Shown: piece by piece, positions 10,721 through 22,364 of the stretch
Numbering within the stretch: position 1 is the first letter of the stretch
How the letters are laid out: each line of letters begins with the position of its first letter
Origin: Acanthosepion lycidas
Taxonomy: Eukaryota; Mollusca; Cephalopoda; Sepiida; Sepiidae
Reading direction: 5' to 3'
Length of the DNA stretch: 64,000 nucleotides
Assembly: GCA_963932145.1 (NCBI GenBank)
Contig: OZ010586.1
Coordinates: 68,089,254-68,153,253, forward strand
Translations under genes and position numbers: made by a program
The notes under the pieces: generated by a model
The model's database searches: none
The model's input: the letters and a program-made list of their open reading frames with translations, nothing else
What the model was told of the DNA's origin: nothing

Positions 10721-11709
10721 ATGTTTAATCTGTGGAAGTCAAAAAAAATAGTTAATAAGATTTCCTATGTGCCCTGATTGTAGAGGTGCCCTGTATATTC
10801 ATATTACTTGTACACACAAAGTTCGTTAAACAATAATTATACCTTTTAATAGAAAAGGTTTCTTCTTTAGAGTTGCTAGTGTACGTTTGAATTAGAGAAA
10901 TCTTCACGTCTATGTATAAAGAGTGGTAGTAGGAATGACTTACTGGTTGCTGAAGTTGATCTGGTTTAAGTTCACTAGCATCTACATTGTAGGCGAATGG
11001 TGACTGCTGAACCTGAATTCATGGAATATTTAGCATTTTCATTGGTCAATAAATTAGATGATATGTCATGTGACCTGTTTTGAACTACGTCCGATCTTAT
11101 CAGCGGCAGCTCTCTATAAAAATGACCAGGCGCTAAATTTAAATAGTGTTTTGAGTGACGTGCTTGCACGTTTAAGGCAACTAAATACCTAATGTTGATA
11201 ACCAATGATATCAAATCACAGGATTAAAAATAAACACCATCTCTCGGTTCAGTCATTTTTCAGCATGTGTTTTATTATTGACATTTCTCAATAGACATGG
11301 AATAAAACATATGTTACGGGAAAAAATATATAAAATAATATATATATATATATATAAAAAACATATGTTACGTTCTATGAAAGAATCTTGTTCGAGTGTA
11401 TCGTCTAGGTTAATATAACTCGCACTAACAGAGAAGGAATGAGAGATAGGACTCAACAATGGAAATGAGGCGTTGTTGAAGTGAAAAGAAGGATTTATTA
11501 CACTTTCGCACCCCGGGCGATATATATAAAAATGATTAGAGATTTCGTCTCGTGATTCTACGATTCACATAAAAGATGGTATTGCATCGTAGTTGTTGAG
11601 AAAAATCACGCGGGAAAAGCAGACAGCAGCATAAAATTTACTGCATCGTAAGAGAAGATATTTTCATTTCGTAGCGGGCCTCGACTGCAATGTTTGATTT
11701 TTCTTTTAA
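10721..11709. other. Unassigned, with small TA tract
   Basis: A TA run lies at about 11337-11356 between two near-copies of ACATATGTTACG. Nothing else recognised. Confidence 0.4.
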
Positions 11710-12025
11710 TAATTTCACCCTAAACGAGGCAAGAGAGCCACTAAAACACACAGGGTCACTGATGGCCTGAAAATACTAGAAAAAAAAACACTATTAAGGA
11801 GAGAGAACAATGAAAGAACAAAAATTAAGAAGATAGATAACAATTGACATTGCATTCAAATTTTTTGAAGATTAACCTTGACTGTGAAGTAATAAGCCAA
11901 AAGAGAGTTCCACAAGCGAGAAGTGCGATAGAAGAAACTGTTAACATAAAACTTACGGTTACATGTTCAACTGTAAAACGATGAAAACTTGCCGCCAATT
12001 TAGTAGTGCGCTTAAATTAATTATT
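11710..12025 (-). mobile_element. J1 LINE 3' end fragment
   Basis: The TTTCACCCTAAACGAGGCAA end plus GAGTTCCACAAGCGAGAAGT and TTACGGTTACA match the 5830-6174 copy in the same orientation. The corresponding coding frame is broken throughout. Confidence 0.75.
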
Positions 12026-13154
12026 TCTATATCGTCAAATTTTTTTTCAAATATATTACAGTCCTGAGAAGAAGGAGAGCGATAAAGGTAAAATGATAGC
12101 GAACAATGTACAATAACAATAGTCGAAAGCACATGAAAGAATCACCAGGGAAAAATTCCCTTGCCATTGGAAGATTTTCCCGGATATAATGAAAAAGGAG
12201 GGTCGCCTGGAACGGAGAATTTATTGGTAGCAATCGAAGAATTTTAATTAGTTTCGCAAAGTGTGAAGATATCTGAAGAACAATTCAAGAGAAAATATTC
12301 TACACTACAGAAATTGGAACGTATTACACGAATATTGGAGACAGATAGGTTTAGGGGCTAGGTGTCTTTTTGTTTATTGGTTTACTCTGATTTCTTTTCA
12401 ATCTGTCATGAGAAGATTTTGTTAAGAAGGTCAAAATGATTATCACTATCATCAATGGCAATAAAAATTGGCCAGAATGTAGCTAAGACTAGAGCATAAT
12501 GTGGCTACAAGGTTGCCCACCGGAAATACATGCAAGGATACCAACCCAAGTGCTGCATGGGACTATAATTATCCCAGTATTATTCAACTGTTGATCAGAG
12601 CAGTCTCTCTCAGATGCTGCAACCAGAGAACTATAACCCGGTAATCTCATAATGAAAAGTTGCAACTACTGATCAGTCAGATCGTCAAAAGTTAAGATTA
12701 AATTATAGGGCCATGGAAGAAGAAAGAACCGGTAAACTACATCCTAAGCAGGAAACAAGGGATAAGTCATTACTCCTGTTCAATAAATATCGAAGAAGTT
12801 CCCGGACAACATAAGCGAGGAAGAGATAAATGACATAGGTAACTCAGATAAGAATTCGGTGGCGTCTACTTTTCGGCATAGTAGTTTTGGGATAATTTGA
12901 AAAGGAGATTTTGGTTGAAACTGTGTGGATTGTTTTCTCTGTCTGGTCAGAAAATCGGGGTCGAATTCATAGCGGAAAAGTGTTGGACTAGTTCGGAAAC
13001 GAAATTTTGGTTGATGATGTGTGGATTTGTTTTATTTCGGAAATGGATTCGCGGAGTGGGCCTAAAATTAAACCAGATTGCCTCACTTGAACGGTGTCTG
13101 TCGAGGTGAGTCCGCTCGTTTTCGTTGTAGATAGTGAGATCTGACAGGTTTCTT
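12026..13154. other. Unassigned, with one local duplication
   Basis: 12904-12945 and 13004-13045 share GATTTTGGTTGA and TGTGTGGATT blocks about 100 bp apart, suggesting an old duplication. No gene recognised. Confidence 0.4.
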
Positions 13155-13500
13155 CTTCTAAGTGCCGTGTCACTTCAGAACGTGGGCTATCATGGCTCTC
13201 CAAAACTTCCTATTCCTTGTGGTCCATAGCAGCATTTCTCCCTTTGTCATGTCTCCCGCCCACCTCCATTACGTCATTCATTCGTACAAGCTCGTCGGGT
13301 GTGTAGCCCGCTGCCTTCTATCTCTTGTCCTCGGTATAACATGTAAGTGTTAAATTTTCCAAACCTTCCTTCCTCATTATGTGTCCAAGAAATCTCATTT
13401 GTGTCTTTTTTATTCTTGGTCATTTTGTTTTTATTTTTTCGTCGTTGCTTACTCGCTCCGTCCATGAAATTCTCAGTATCCTGTAGCTTTCAGTTGCCAC
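13155..13500 (-). mobile_element. RTE-like LINE 3' end
   Basis: GTGCCGTGTCACTTCAGAAC at the left and CCGTCCATGAAATTCTCAGT toward the right match the 26810 copy. The direction of the tail sets minus orientation. Frames are interrupted. Confidence 0.7.
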
Positions 13501-13859
13501 CAAGTTTCTTTTTCATTTATCTGAACTTGGGCCCCGACCAAGATCTAATACATCAAATTTCATGATTTTTAAAGCACACTGAGACTCACACACCCGCACA
13601 CATACACGCGCATGCATACGCACACATATTAAATCCGTGTCTTTTCGGAACATAAGTGTTCATAGATTTGTACAGCTTCCTTTTATTTGATATCTGTGAA
13701 CTGCCATGGTTTCTAAGGAAAGATATTGGAGTTTTATACTGTTGCTTTCTACTTTCAAAAGTTTTCTTTCTACCAAAGAGCCTAGTCAACCCTGTTATTT
13801 TCTCATATCTAATTGGAGAAACAAAAATTCAACAAGAGCAAAAGATTTAAATATTAGGA
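13501..13859. other. Unassigned, CA-rich patch
   Basis: About 13580-13627 is CACA-rich with GCA interruptions. Nothing else seen. Confidence 0.45.
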
Positions 13860-14085
13860 AGTGTCTTAACAGAGGGTGAAAAATACGACACCGAAATTCG
13901 AAGGCGCATTTGGGTCTATCGAAAGATGCCTTCCAAAAGCTAAGCAAAGTATTAAGAAACAGAAAAATATCAGTAGAAACAAATAAATGAGTACTGGAAT
14001 TTTATGTAAGAACGGTCCTCCTATATGGCAGTGAACTTTGGACAATCTCCTCACAGATGGAGAAGAGCAACGTCGAGATTAGTCA
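13860..14085 (+). mobile_element. RTE-like LINE internal fragment
   Basis: The plus strand reads a degraded KYDTEIRRRIW...KMPSKS then SSYMAVNFGQSPHRWRRATS, equivalent to the family's CDTEIRTRIGQAKDAFQKL and LLYGSECWTISSQMKKRLEA. Several stops are present. Confidence 0.65.
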
Positions 14086-14247
14086 GTACATAGATGGGTG
14101 ACCGCTTGGTGATCTCCAGATATTGTAAGCTTACTGTAAGATGGCCGTTAACACGTCGGCGGTAGACCTGGAGAAACGAAGCTATATTGTTTGTTCAAAA
14201 GGAAATCGTGCGAAGTAAGATGCTTAACCAAATCGCCATTGATTTAG

Positions 14248-14855
14248 TCAGTTATGTGCTATGCGCGATAGGCTATCTTTCGATACATGATGACGAGGAA
14301 GATGTTTTTCTCGCAGTAGATTGCCATTACTTTCTACAGTAGACCAGTTGGCTTCCAAGGCTATAGAACAAGGATGGCCAAACTGTGGCGCATGCGCCAT
14401 AAGTGGCGCATTGGATGCTTACAAGTAGCGCATTGCATCCTTTTGATGAAAAGAAACTAAGCCACTTCTACTCATTCATTTCAGTGATTTTATATTTATT
14501 GCACAACTTATATTTATTTCAAAACTCCTGGATACGCCCCTGGTCATAAGCATATATTTTTCAAATAAATAGATTTTATTATAACTTTAAAATATGTCCA
14601 TATTACAACACGTACTGAGAGGAAGTGAATGTTTGTGTGGCGCATTTAAATTAATCGTACAAAATATTGGCACATGGAATCAAAAGGTTGGCCACCCCTG
14701 CTATAGAACCTGTTCTGTCCTATTTACCCATAGCTTGGGGAGGAGAATAAGAAGATTCATACCTTTCCCAAGGGTATTAGCACGTAAGTGGAGGTAATGG
14801 ATTCGACTGGAATTCGAACTCTGTTCTCCGATTCCTCAATGCGTTACTCCTCTCG
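14248..14855 (-). mobile_element. SINE-A inserted in J1 LINE
   Basis: Both halves of SINE-A are present (14248-14368 and 14701-14855), split by a hAT element. Target duplication of the host LINE is GCCATTGATTTAG (14235-14247) against GCATTGATTAG (14856-14866). Confidence 0.8.
14369..14700. mobile_element. Non-autonomous hAT element (332 bp)
   Basis: The 8-bp direct repeat CTATAGAA lies at 14361-14368 and 14701-14708. Termini CAAGGATGGCCAAAC and, inverted, CAGGGGTGGCCAACC match at 12 of 15 positions. Eight-bp duplications and CAG-type ends are the hAT hallmark. GTGGCGCAT motifs recur near both ends and may be subterminal transposase-binding repeats (inference). No transposase frame is present. 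Confidence 0.88.
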
Positions 14856-15215
14856 GCATTGATTAGGGATTCGAATACTTAACCGAAAAGAGATAAGACA
14901 CTAATAGGACGATATTTTGAGATATCAGAGGGTTCATCGTAGGAACCACCATCTACAGGAACTACGGAAGAGGACATCCAACAAGCTGCAAAGCATGAAG
15001 CAGCGCGGTATTTGTTGTAAAGTTTGGAGAAACAGGAACCAACTCGAGAGCACATTTATTTAGGATGATGTCAGGGATCCCGTCACATTCGCTGGCCTTG
15101 TGGGAAACCAGTGGCTGGGTTATGCGTATGTCCCTCAGGAATGTCTTTAGTCTGGAGGGAAAATCTGGCAGAATTATTCCAAATGAGTCGAGGAAGTGGA
15201 CAAAAAAGAAGTACA

Positions 15216-17075
15216 CAGGATGGTTTCACCCATCAACACTTGTAAGAAAAGGTTTGAACAATTTTTTTCCCTATCTTCTGCCAGCCGCAATGATGGAGAA
15301 AGCATGACTTTGCTCCATCGCCAGCCCTCCGAAGGAACGCCATCGAACGAGGGCCAATAACCCCAGAAGTCTTCAGTGCCAATAGGAGTAAAAAAAAATC
15401 TATCAGAAAGAGAAAAATATTTAACTATTTTTTTTTTATCTCCGCGTCCGGAATGACAGACTCCGGCTCAACCGTGGACCTGATCAAATTACCGTTCAAA
15501 AATGTATCGGCACAGGTCGCATCCCAAATCAACGACTTCCCATTTTAAAAGTTGACAATGGTAATGCCATCAGGCTGCTTTCCAACACCACGGTCGAGGC
15601 CTATGGGTTCCATTTGGGAAGGAAACCCAGCTGCATCCAGGCCTCTTCTGATGCTGACGTTTATTGCTGCAAGTCTTGTAAAGCAGCCATCACTACGACG
15701 ACAGGAGAGAGGATGCAAACCAAACTCATCAAAGGAAACTCCACATCTGCATCTGTGACGCTCACATAATTTGAGCCCAAGACGGATTGCGACTCCAACC
15801 CGAGTGCACTTATCATCTAGAAGGGTACCAGCAGATAAAGAGGACACTGCGTTGAGCCATGCACCACTACTCGGTTGTGAAGCAGATAGTAGACTGTCGA
15901 GGCGGTGCTGATCCAGAGAGACCCTCAAATTAGTAAAATTGGCCTCGCATTTTATCTTATCCCAACTTTTCTGTTTTGATGTGTCTAGTAGGATAGAAAG
16001 TAATTCTTGGGCCTAGACGTTGCAAGCTTGTTCGAAAGAACTATTCGAGAAATTGAGACGATCCACCGAGTATCTCATCAATTAATTCACGAGTGGAAGA
16101 AAGCGAAGAAATATGTTGGAAGAGCCAAGTCTGCCGCTGATCGAAGGCCCAGGCCTCCGAAACTCAAAGGGAACTTCGCCTGTCTCCAGCCTGTGTCGTA
16201 GAAATTAACGTTGCAAATTAACTCCACGCATCTCTTAATTGGGATATCCATCTCGTTTAAGAAATTCTGCTCGAGGTAGCAAGGGACACTTTGGAGAGTG
16301 TAGAGGAAACTCAGAAGCGAAAAACTGTTCTTCAAGAGGAAGAGGGCTGGGTGTGCATCAATTAGTTGCAATTTCTCAGTCATTCTTGTTAGAATGACAT
16401 GTTTAGTGTCCAAACACTCTCGAATGGCCATTGGAAAGACTGGAGAACCAAGAATGTGTAATTCCTCCTTAGGTGTTATTTTTATATCCTCAAGGATGAG
16501 TCTAATATCCCAGATAGAACTTTCGTAATAATCTACACTATAATTCAAGTTTATTATCTCTGATTTGGACGAGTTAATCTCAAGTCCAAGCAGAGATAAA
16601 GCGGGAATAACTTGTCGAATATCCCCAGCTACAACCACGACGGGTCCTCCCAGCGTTGCATCGTCAAGATACCATATGTTAAAAGGAGAGGCGATGGAAC
16701 GAGCTACTCTGTCAACAGCCATCGCAAATAGTAGCGGGTCAAGCGTATCACCTTGTTGGATTCCGGTAGCGGAAGAGATAATATTATCAGAGGCAACCAA
16801 CATACTTGGATGACTATACGAAAGATTTAGGGATTTTAAAGGCACTTTCCGGAATTACCCGATGAATGAGGGTGCCCTCAAAAGTTCACTAGCATCTATT
16901 TGGGTCGGTTCATTACATTGATGGTTCACACAGTCTTGTGGAGCCGAGAGAGACAGACAATTCGAACAACTCCAAACAACCAGAGACGCTGAAGTACTTC
17001 TTGTCAATCTAACGCAAGATAAATGAAAAGACCGTTGACAATTTAACTCTTTTACGCTTGTTAATGCTGCCACAA
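15216..17075 (-). mobile_element. LINE with restriction-like endonuclease and PHD-like segment
   Basis: The frame at 16087-16845 is a reverse transcriptase: IQQGDTLDPLLFAMAVD, NIWYLDDATLGGP, LGLEINSSKSEIIN and LLKNSFSLLSFLYTLQSVP are seen. The frame at 15545-15928 has CERHRCRCGV...GLHPLSC, a Cys/His knuckle, then VGKQPDGITIVNF. Past one TAA it continues NGKSLIWDATCADTF, giving a PD...D arrangement typical of restriction-like endonucleases of R2/CRE-type LINEs. 15225-15420 continues FTPIGTEDFWGYWPSFDG. At 16855-17073 SFHLSCVRLT...WSCSNC looks like half a PHD finger. YLDD instead of the usual FADD leaves the clade open. Confidence 0.65.
16087..16845 (-). pseudogene. Reverse transcriptase part of the REL-type LINE
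   Basis: A 252-codon open frame covering RT motifs from the GIQQGD turn through YLDD and thumb, then GGLGLRSAADLALPTYFFAF. It lacks the finger region upstream, so it is a partial ORF. It is followed in the same orientation by the Cys/His and PD...D region. The open length suggests moderate age. Confidence 0.7.
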
Positions 17076-17854
17076 GAAAAGAAACGATCAGATTCCAGCA
17101 AAGAAGAAGGAAGAGACATTTTTTCTTCCTTTCTTTTTCCTAAAATTAATGTAAAACTTTTTTCTGTTAATTTTTGTAATCTCCGTTTTCATTTTTTCCC
17201 TTGAAATCAAATCTTCGAAAAAATACCGTCTTGATTTACAATTCCTTTACAATAATGTTTACAGTTTCCAACTATTAATTCAATAATGATTATTCCATTT
17301 ATTATTCAAATTCGTATTTACCTTACTTAATATTTAATCAGACATTTTAACATGCTTAAAAATCCGTTGAAATCAGCAGAGCTTTGAAAAACACGTCTTC
17401 TCTCTTCGAATTCCAAACTTCAACAGAAAATACGAAAAAACTAGAAGTATTTTTTTCTACTCTGGTTTCTTTCTTTCAGCAATTCTCACGCTTTCAGCTT
17501 ACACATGTCTCACGAACTCAACTTTTTGTTAATTTGAATTTATAACGTATACAATGTAGCTTAGTTACTGTCTCATTTATTTCTCAAGTGTGATCAAGGA
17601 TTGCAAAAGCTTTCTGCAATAATTCCTTTTTAACAATAAATTATCCGTTGGGATGTTTAGCTGCAGAATGAGAGCTGGGGCCAGAAAAGTTGGGCACTCT
17701 ATCCCCGACGGTTACTAAAATATGTGAATCCTCGACAGATATCAGAGGCAAGTGAAAACTGCAGGTTCGTACAGGTAATTCAAAAACGGAACTGCCAATG
17801 ACTGACAAGGATTGTCACTGTTCAACGAAAGATGCATTGGATCAAATCACTTCA
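17076..17854. other. Unassigned AT-rich sequence
   Basis: Nothing recognised between the LINE and the next retroposon. Confidence 0.4.
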
Positions 17855-18381
17855 CAATTAAACGCTTATATTTATTTCATAAAAGTACAAAATTGTGGCA
17901 CAAGGCAGAAAGGGGAAATAGGGAGAGGCTGGCCTTCATTAGCTATTTTAGACCTAGTTAATCAGAATCACGACCCATTCATTCATTACAAGTTGCCAAT
18001 TCACCACAAGAACTCATCCATCACCACTCAATCTTGTGTATACCATAATACCGCATATTCGCAGGGGACCTACAGAACATCCCATAATGTACAAATTTCA
18101 TTTCATTGTCCATAAAGTTCGTATTTGTGAAAATTTTATGATTTAATAAATAATGGGGTGGGACGATGAAACCAGCAAAAAAAAAAAAAAACTAAAAATG
18201 AAACAGAAATAAAACAAAAACAAAACAATGTTAATAGGGACCCGTTCAGCCCTCAAAATAATAAGAGTGGTCGCTGTATTCTGTCGATAGACAAAGTCAA
18301 GAAGCACGTTCATTAATGGAATGGGAAGGGTAAAAATAAATAACGGAAAAGGGGAGAATCAAAGGCTGACCTAGTCGGGAT
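17855..18381 (-). mobile_element. GTGGCACAAGG-family retroposon, long form
   Basis: Contains AAATTGTGGCACAAGGC and closely matches 58435-58965 over about 500 bp (shared CCACAAGAACTCATCCATCA and CTCAAAATAATAAGAG). Strand follows the shorter copies. It ends against the perfect palindrome at 18382-18443. Confidence 0.65.
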
Positions 18382-18443
18382 GAAAAACTAGGGGAGGTTG
18401 GGAATCTTGACATGTCAAGATTCCCAACCTCCCCTAGTTTTTC
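18382..18443. repeat. Perfect 62-bp palindrome
   Basis: Two 31-bp arms with no spacer; the centre is TTGACATGTCAA. The left arm continues the preceding retroposon (GGGGAGGTTGGGAAT is also present in the 58.9 kb copy), so the right arm is the inverted duplicate. Confidence 0.97.
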
Positions 18444-19754
18444 TTTTCTCTTTTGTTATGAAAGAATTTGAGAATGCCGGGAGCAGGCCGGAAACAACAC
18501 TTATTCACATTAACTAGGAAAACATAATATTGACTAACTTAACCAGAGGAGGGTTCACAGCAAACCGCTCCGTTACATCACGGGGACTTAAAAGAGAAAA
18601 TCAAGGTTAGCCCTATCCACACGAACCAGGCTCGCCTCAGTCACCCACCTTTCGCTGAAATCTGTCGAGATCAAACCCTTTCTATCAGATCTGATCTTTA
18701 CCATAAACTGATGCTTAAAGGAAACAACCAGATCCGGATGCGAGTCCCGCAATTCAAAATTAAACGCTTGCGCTGCTGAACGTTAATGAACTGTATGATA
18801 AACAATGCATTCTGTATAGTTTCGTTGTCGTCGAGAAACAAAGGAATAACCACAGCATCGATTATTGCATATCATCTAGGCCAGGTAACTTTTCCAACCT
18901 ATTGGAATTTAATTTGAGAACCACGAATGCGATATTTTACAAGTTGTCATTCTAGCCTATTTTCCCAATCCTCGCTCCAACCTTTTTCATTACTTTCAAA
19001 ACCGGCTCCCAAGGCCTTGATTCTTATCAGAGATAAGAATATATTTTCTGACTAACGAGAGAGCTGGAAAATATAAATAGGAATTCCACCATCATTATTC
19101 TTTCCCTGGTGCCATATAGTCTGGGGGAAATCTCACAGCTTGTTCACTCCAACCTTTTTCATTACTTTCAAAACCGGCTCCCAAAGCATTGTTTCTTATC
19201 AAAGATAAGAATATATTTTCTGACCAATACCGGAGTCAGGAAATTTGCATAATGATTTTGGAGGGAAAAGTTCCCGATTCTTCTGAGCCCCACAAATCTC
19301 CTTAAATTTGGAGGATTTTCGCCTATTTGGCAGTGAGAATTCGGCCAACCGTCTGTAAGGACGGCGATAGATAACACCAGTCAACTTCAGAACCACTTTC
19401 AACCAAAGAAGATCTACATACTAAAGGTCTGTCAAGAACGAACGTCAACCCACAATTAAAGACAAATTGAAAGCTGCCTTCCTTTCACTTACAAGACTTT
19501 CTTACCGACCTACGAACTCACTCAACTGCAAAATTCCTATATCTGCCCACATTTTCCTACTCTAGAAGAACTGTGAGGAAAACTGTGAGTGTTTCTAACC
19601 ATTAACAAAATACTACTCGCTTAAAGAACTTTTAGGTACTCAGAGAAATATTTTGAGCAAAATGCTGGGATATTTGTCCCGGCTTTCCCGCATCAAAGGG
19701 ATAAAGTTAAAAAATCATCGATTACTGCATATCATCTAGGCCTAGTAACTTTTC
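18444..19754. repeat. Unassigned region with two pairs of direct repeats
   Basis: 18856-18900 and 19716-19760 share 45 bp (ATCATCTAGGCC, TAACTTTTCCAA) 860 bp apart. 18975-19052 and 19147-19224 share 78 bp (ATTACTTTCAAAACCGGCTC, AGATAAGAATATATTTTCTG). The bounded 0.86 kb could be an unclassified insertion or local duplication. No coding capacity was seen. Confidence 0.6.
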
Positions 19755-20115
19755 CAATCTTCTATATCCCTTCAGGGCGTTGACGATCATGGCTCTCCAC
19801 AATTTCCTGTTCTTTGAAGCTCTTAATAGAATTTGTCTTTTTGTTATCTAAACCTTGTTATCCTAAACCTTGTTCCACCATCCATTTACTGAAGCTCGCT
19901 AGGTAGGTTATGGTTTTTTTTCCTCTGTTCTATGAGTATCACATTTTCCAAGCCCTCATTTCTCATAATGTGTTTTAGAAATTTCTCTTCCTGGGGTTAA
20001 GTATAACGGTCTTTTTTGTTTTCATTTTCTCAGCACCCTTCTGTAGAACCACATTTCACTTGCTTCAAGTCTTTTCTTCATCTGTGAAGAAGTTATCCAG
20101 CATTCACTGCCGGAG
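19755..20115 (-). mobile_element. RTE-like LINE 3' end
   Basis: CATGGCTCTCCACAATTTCC through CATCTGTGAAGAAGTTATCC and CAGCATTCACTGCC match the other minus-strand copies. No frame is intact. Confidence 0.75.
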
Positions 20116-20414
20116 GCCTGCCGCTGTGTTGCCTGATCAAAAAAGTCCAGCTCTTTCGACTAGACTATCGACTCGTGTGTAGAGGTGTAGCGGTTATATG
20201 CTAAGTTTCATAATCAAGCTGTGTTATTTTCGCCATTGAAAACGTTCAATTTAAAGTTCGAAACTTACAAGACAGAAAGAACGATTTGTTTTGTAAACGT
20301 TTTCATTTTACAAACCAGATGTTACTTATAAAACGTAATAGTGGACATTGTACGAGACTGAGAGTTTTTTGTTCTAAATCTCGATTTCAAATCTTTTCTT
20401 TCTTAAAAAAGGAT
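20116..20414. other. Unassigned spacer
   Basis: Nothing recognised. Confidence 0.45.
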
Positions 20415-21050
20415 AGCGAAGTCACATTACGACTGTGGGGAAAAAAATGACCGAAGTCGAGATGTCAGGTCAAGACCAATAACATTGCAGATTTCTTTTT
20501 GATTTTTATCAAGAATCTCTAAATAAATAGCAGAAGCACCAGATCAGGTGTATTTCTACGCGAACTCATCATTTGAAAAATAGATACTGCAATTACCATT
20601 TTAATTTTCTTTTACCAGGTTCAGTACAAAGCTGAGACGACTTGATTCAAATTGTTACTCTATTTACGAAATCTATCTTGTTTTATTTTTTTTCTTTCTT
20701 TCCGTTATGGCGGTGGTAAGATACCTGAAGCCAGATCAGGACCAATAACATTTCAGATTCTTCATAGGATTTTATGAAGTGTCCATAAATACATAGCAGA
20801 AGCACCAGGTCAGATTCATTTCCTACGTGATCTAGTTTACATACAAGTGTGTGTATGAATGTGTGTGTGTGTGTGCGTGTGTGTGTATACACAAGTATAC
20901 TTACATCTACACGAAGAGAAATAAATATTCTATTGAAAAATATATACTGCAATCATCATTTTAATTTTCGAAACAAGGTCCGCTACAAAGCTGGGGGCAC
21001 CTGATTCAAATTGTTAATCTATTTATGCATCTATCTTGCATTTTTCTTTC
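20415..21050 (-). mobile_element. Two J1 LINE fragments in a duplicated 290-bp unit
   Basis: 20455-20690 and 20740-21045 share AGATCAGGTGTATT-like, ACTGCAAT, CATTTTAATTTTC, ACAAAGCTG and GATTCAAATTGTTA blocks in the same order. The AATAACATTGCAGATT and TCTAAATAAATAGCAGAAGC parts are J1 LINE (minus strand). The second copy carries a TG microsatellite (about 20852-20887). Confidence 0.55.
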
Positions 21051-21167
21051 AAAAAGAGATTAAATGGAAGGAGTTGCGTAGGACCTGGAATTTCTATAAC
21101 GTCATTACGTATCTGCTGACTATTGTAAAAATAACTACAAAATACCGTTGTCACGAGATATCTTATG

Positions 21168-21168
21168 C

Positions 21169-21256
<88 letters not shown>

Positions 21257-21292
21257 ACATACATACATATATATATATATATGTATGTATGT

Positions 21293-21352
<60 letters not shown>

Positions 21353-21356
21353 GCAC
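21168..21356. repeat. Compound (TA)n/(TATG)n microsatellite
   Basis: TA runs separated by repeated TATGTATGTGTTTAT and inverse TAAACACATACATACA blocks, so the tract has internal inverted symmetry. Long open frames here are repeat artefacts. Confidence 0.95.
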
Positions 21357-21839
21357 ACACACGCTTACACTCATACAAATTGACAGCTCTGTATACCGCT
21401 CGTACGCCCGTATACTCGTCTGTGCCTTGTACATTAGTGCATGTGTATACAAGTATATTCGGGAATTTGTGCGTGTTTACAGACACATGCAAACAGTAAT
21501 AAGATTAAATGTATTTGTCTATCTGTTAATGTAAGTATACTTGTGTACACACACACGCATACACACACACGTATATGTATGTATAAATGTATTTATCCAT
21601 GCGTACATTAATAGGTCAGTAGTCTGAAGTGTTACTTTTAGCTGAATTTTGATCTGAAATAATTAACTACATAACGTCTATATGTTATTAATAATCACTA
21701 CTGGATTAGGAGCATTGACAGAGAGGGAGATGTTTTTTTAAAAAATAAATATTTGTCGTGTAAAATAGACAGAATCACAATTGCTTTCATTATTCCGATG
21801 TGGGTTTGTTGATGAACATGTATTTCTAAAGGATTCAAG
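21357..21839. other. Unassigned, CA-rich in part
   Basis: 21550-21570 is CACA-rich. Nothing else recognised. Confidence 0.45.
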
Positions 21840-22100
21840 CATTTATATTTAATCCGATATATTTTTTTATCATTTCAAACATTATTTCTAGTGGATACCC
21901 GTATTTGAGTAGACGTCCTGTTTATTTTAAACAATATTTATTTCGTCTACCGGTCTGCAAATTCGAGAAAAGTTATTACAGAAAATATAACCCGCGACAG
22001 GATTCGAACCAGCATCCACCTTTGCAGGAAATCACCGTCTGATCAGAAATGCTTTGACCACTTGGCTTTAAAGAGCTTCACGATCAAGCATCATTGTATT
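21840..22100 (-). mobile_element. tRNA-like SINE (SINE-V)
   Basis: On the minus strand: GCCAAGTGGTCAAAGC (D-arm/box A-like) and GATGCTGGTTCGAATCC (box B-like), then TTTTCTCGAA, a body and GACGTCTACTCAAATACGGG. It resembles a Ser/Leu-type tRNA head, but the acceptor ends do not pair, so it is a SINE rather than a tRNA gene. Confidence 0.65.
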
Positions 22101-22189
22101 TGCCATTTAAAGCATTTTCACTCATTCAGATATTCTCGAAAGGCATATCTGCTCAGTTTATTAACTGCAGCGTAAACAAAGCAAATTCT

Positions 22190-22330
22190 ATAGAATTATT
22201 TTTTTTAATCTGACATATCTTTATTACTTCAAATGTTATTTTTAATGGATAGGCGTATTTGAGTAGAGGCTCTGTTTTATTTGAAACAGTGTTTATTACG
22301 TCTACGGGCTTGCGCACCGGAAAAAAAATT
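22190..22330 (-). mobile_element. SINE-V body fragment
   Basis: GGATAGGCGTATTTGAGTAG and AACAGTGTTTATTACGTCTA repeat the body of the 21.9 kb copy; the head is absent. Confidence 0.6.
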
Positions 22331-22364
22331 TCGAGAAAGGAAAATGGAACATTACTTGACTATG

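Larger units (their letters stand above)
14125..15215 (-). mobile_element. J1 LINE RT region, split by a SINE
   Basis: 14125-14247 and 14856-15215 together match 35720-36180 of the J1 copy. The frame at 14962-15216 reads ITQPLVSHKASECDGIPDII and NKCALELVPVSPNF, equivalent to the NKASGRDGIPAIVLKKCAPE region of the fuller copy. The break at 14248-14855 is a SINE insertion with a short target duplication. Confidence 0.75.

Noticed and set aside
21011-21534. Several long overlapping frames on both strands
   Set aside because: They translate TA/TG microsatellite on both strands; coding is not plausible.
21985-22075. Possible Ser/Leu-type tRNA gene
   Set aside because: Promoter boxes are convincing but acceptor ends do not pair, and the sequence continues into a repeated SINE body.
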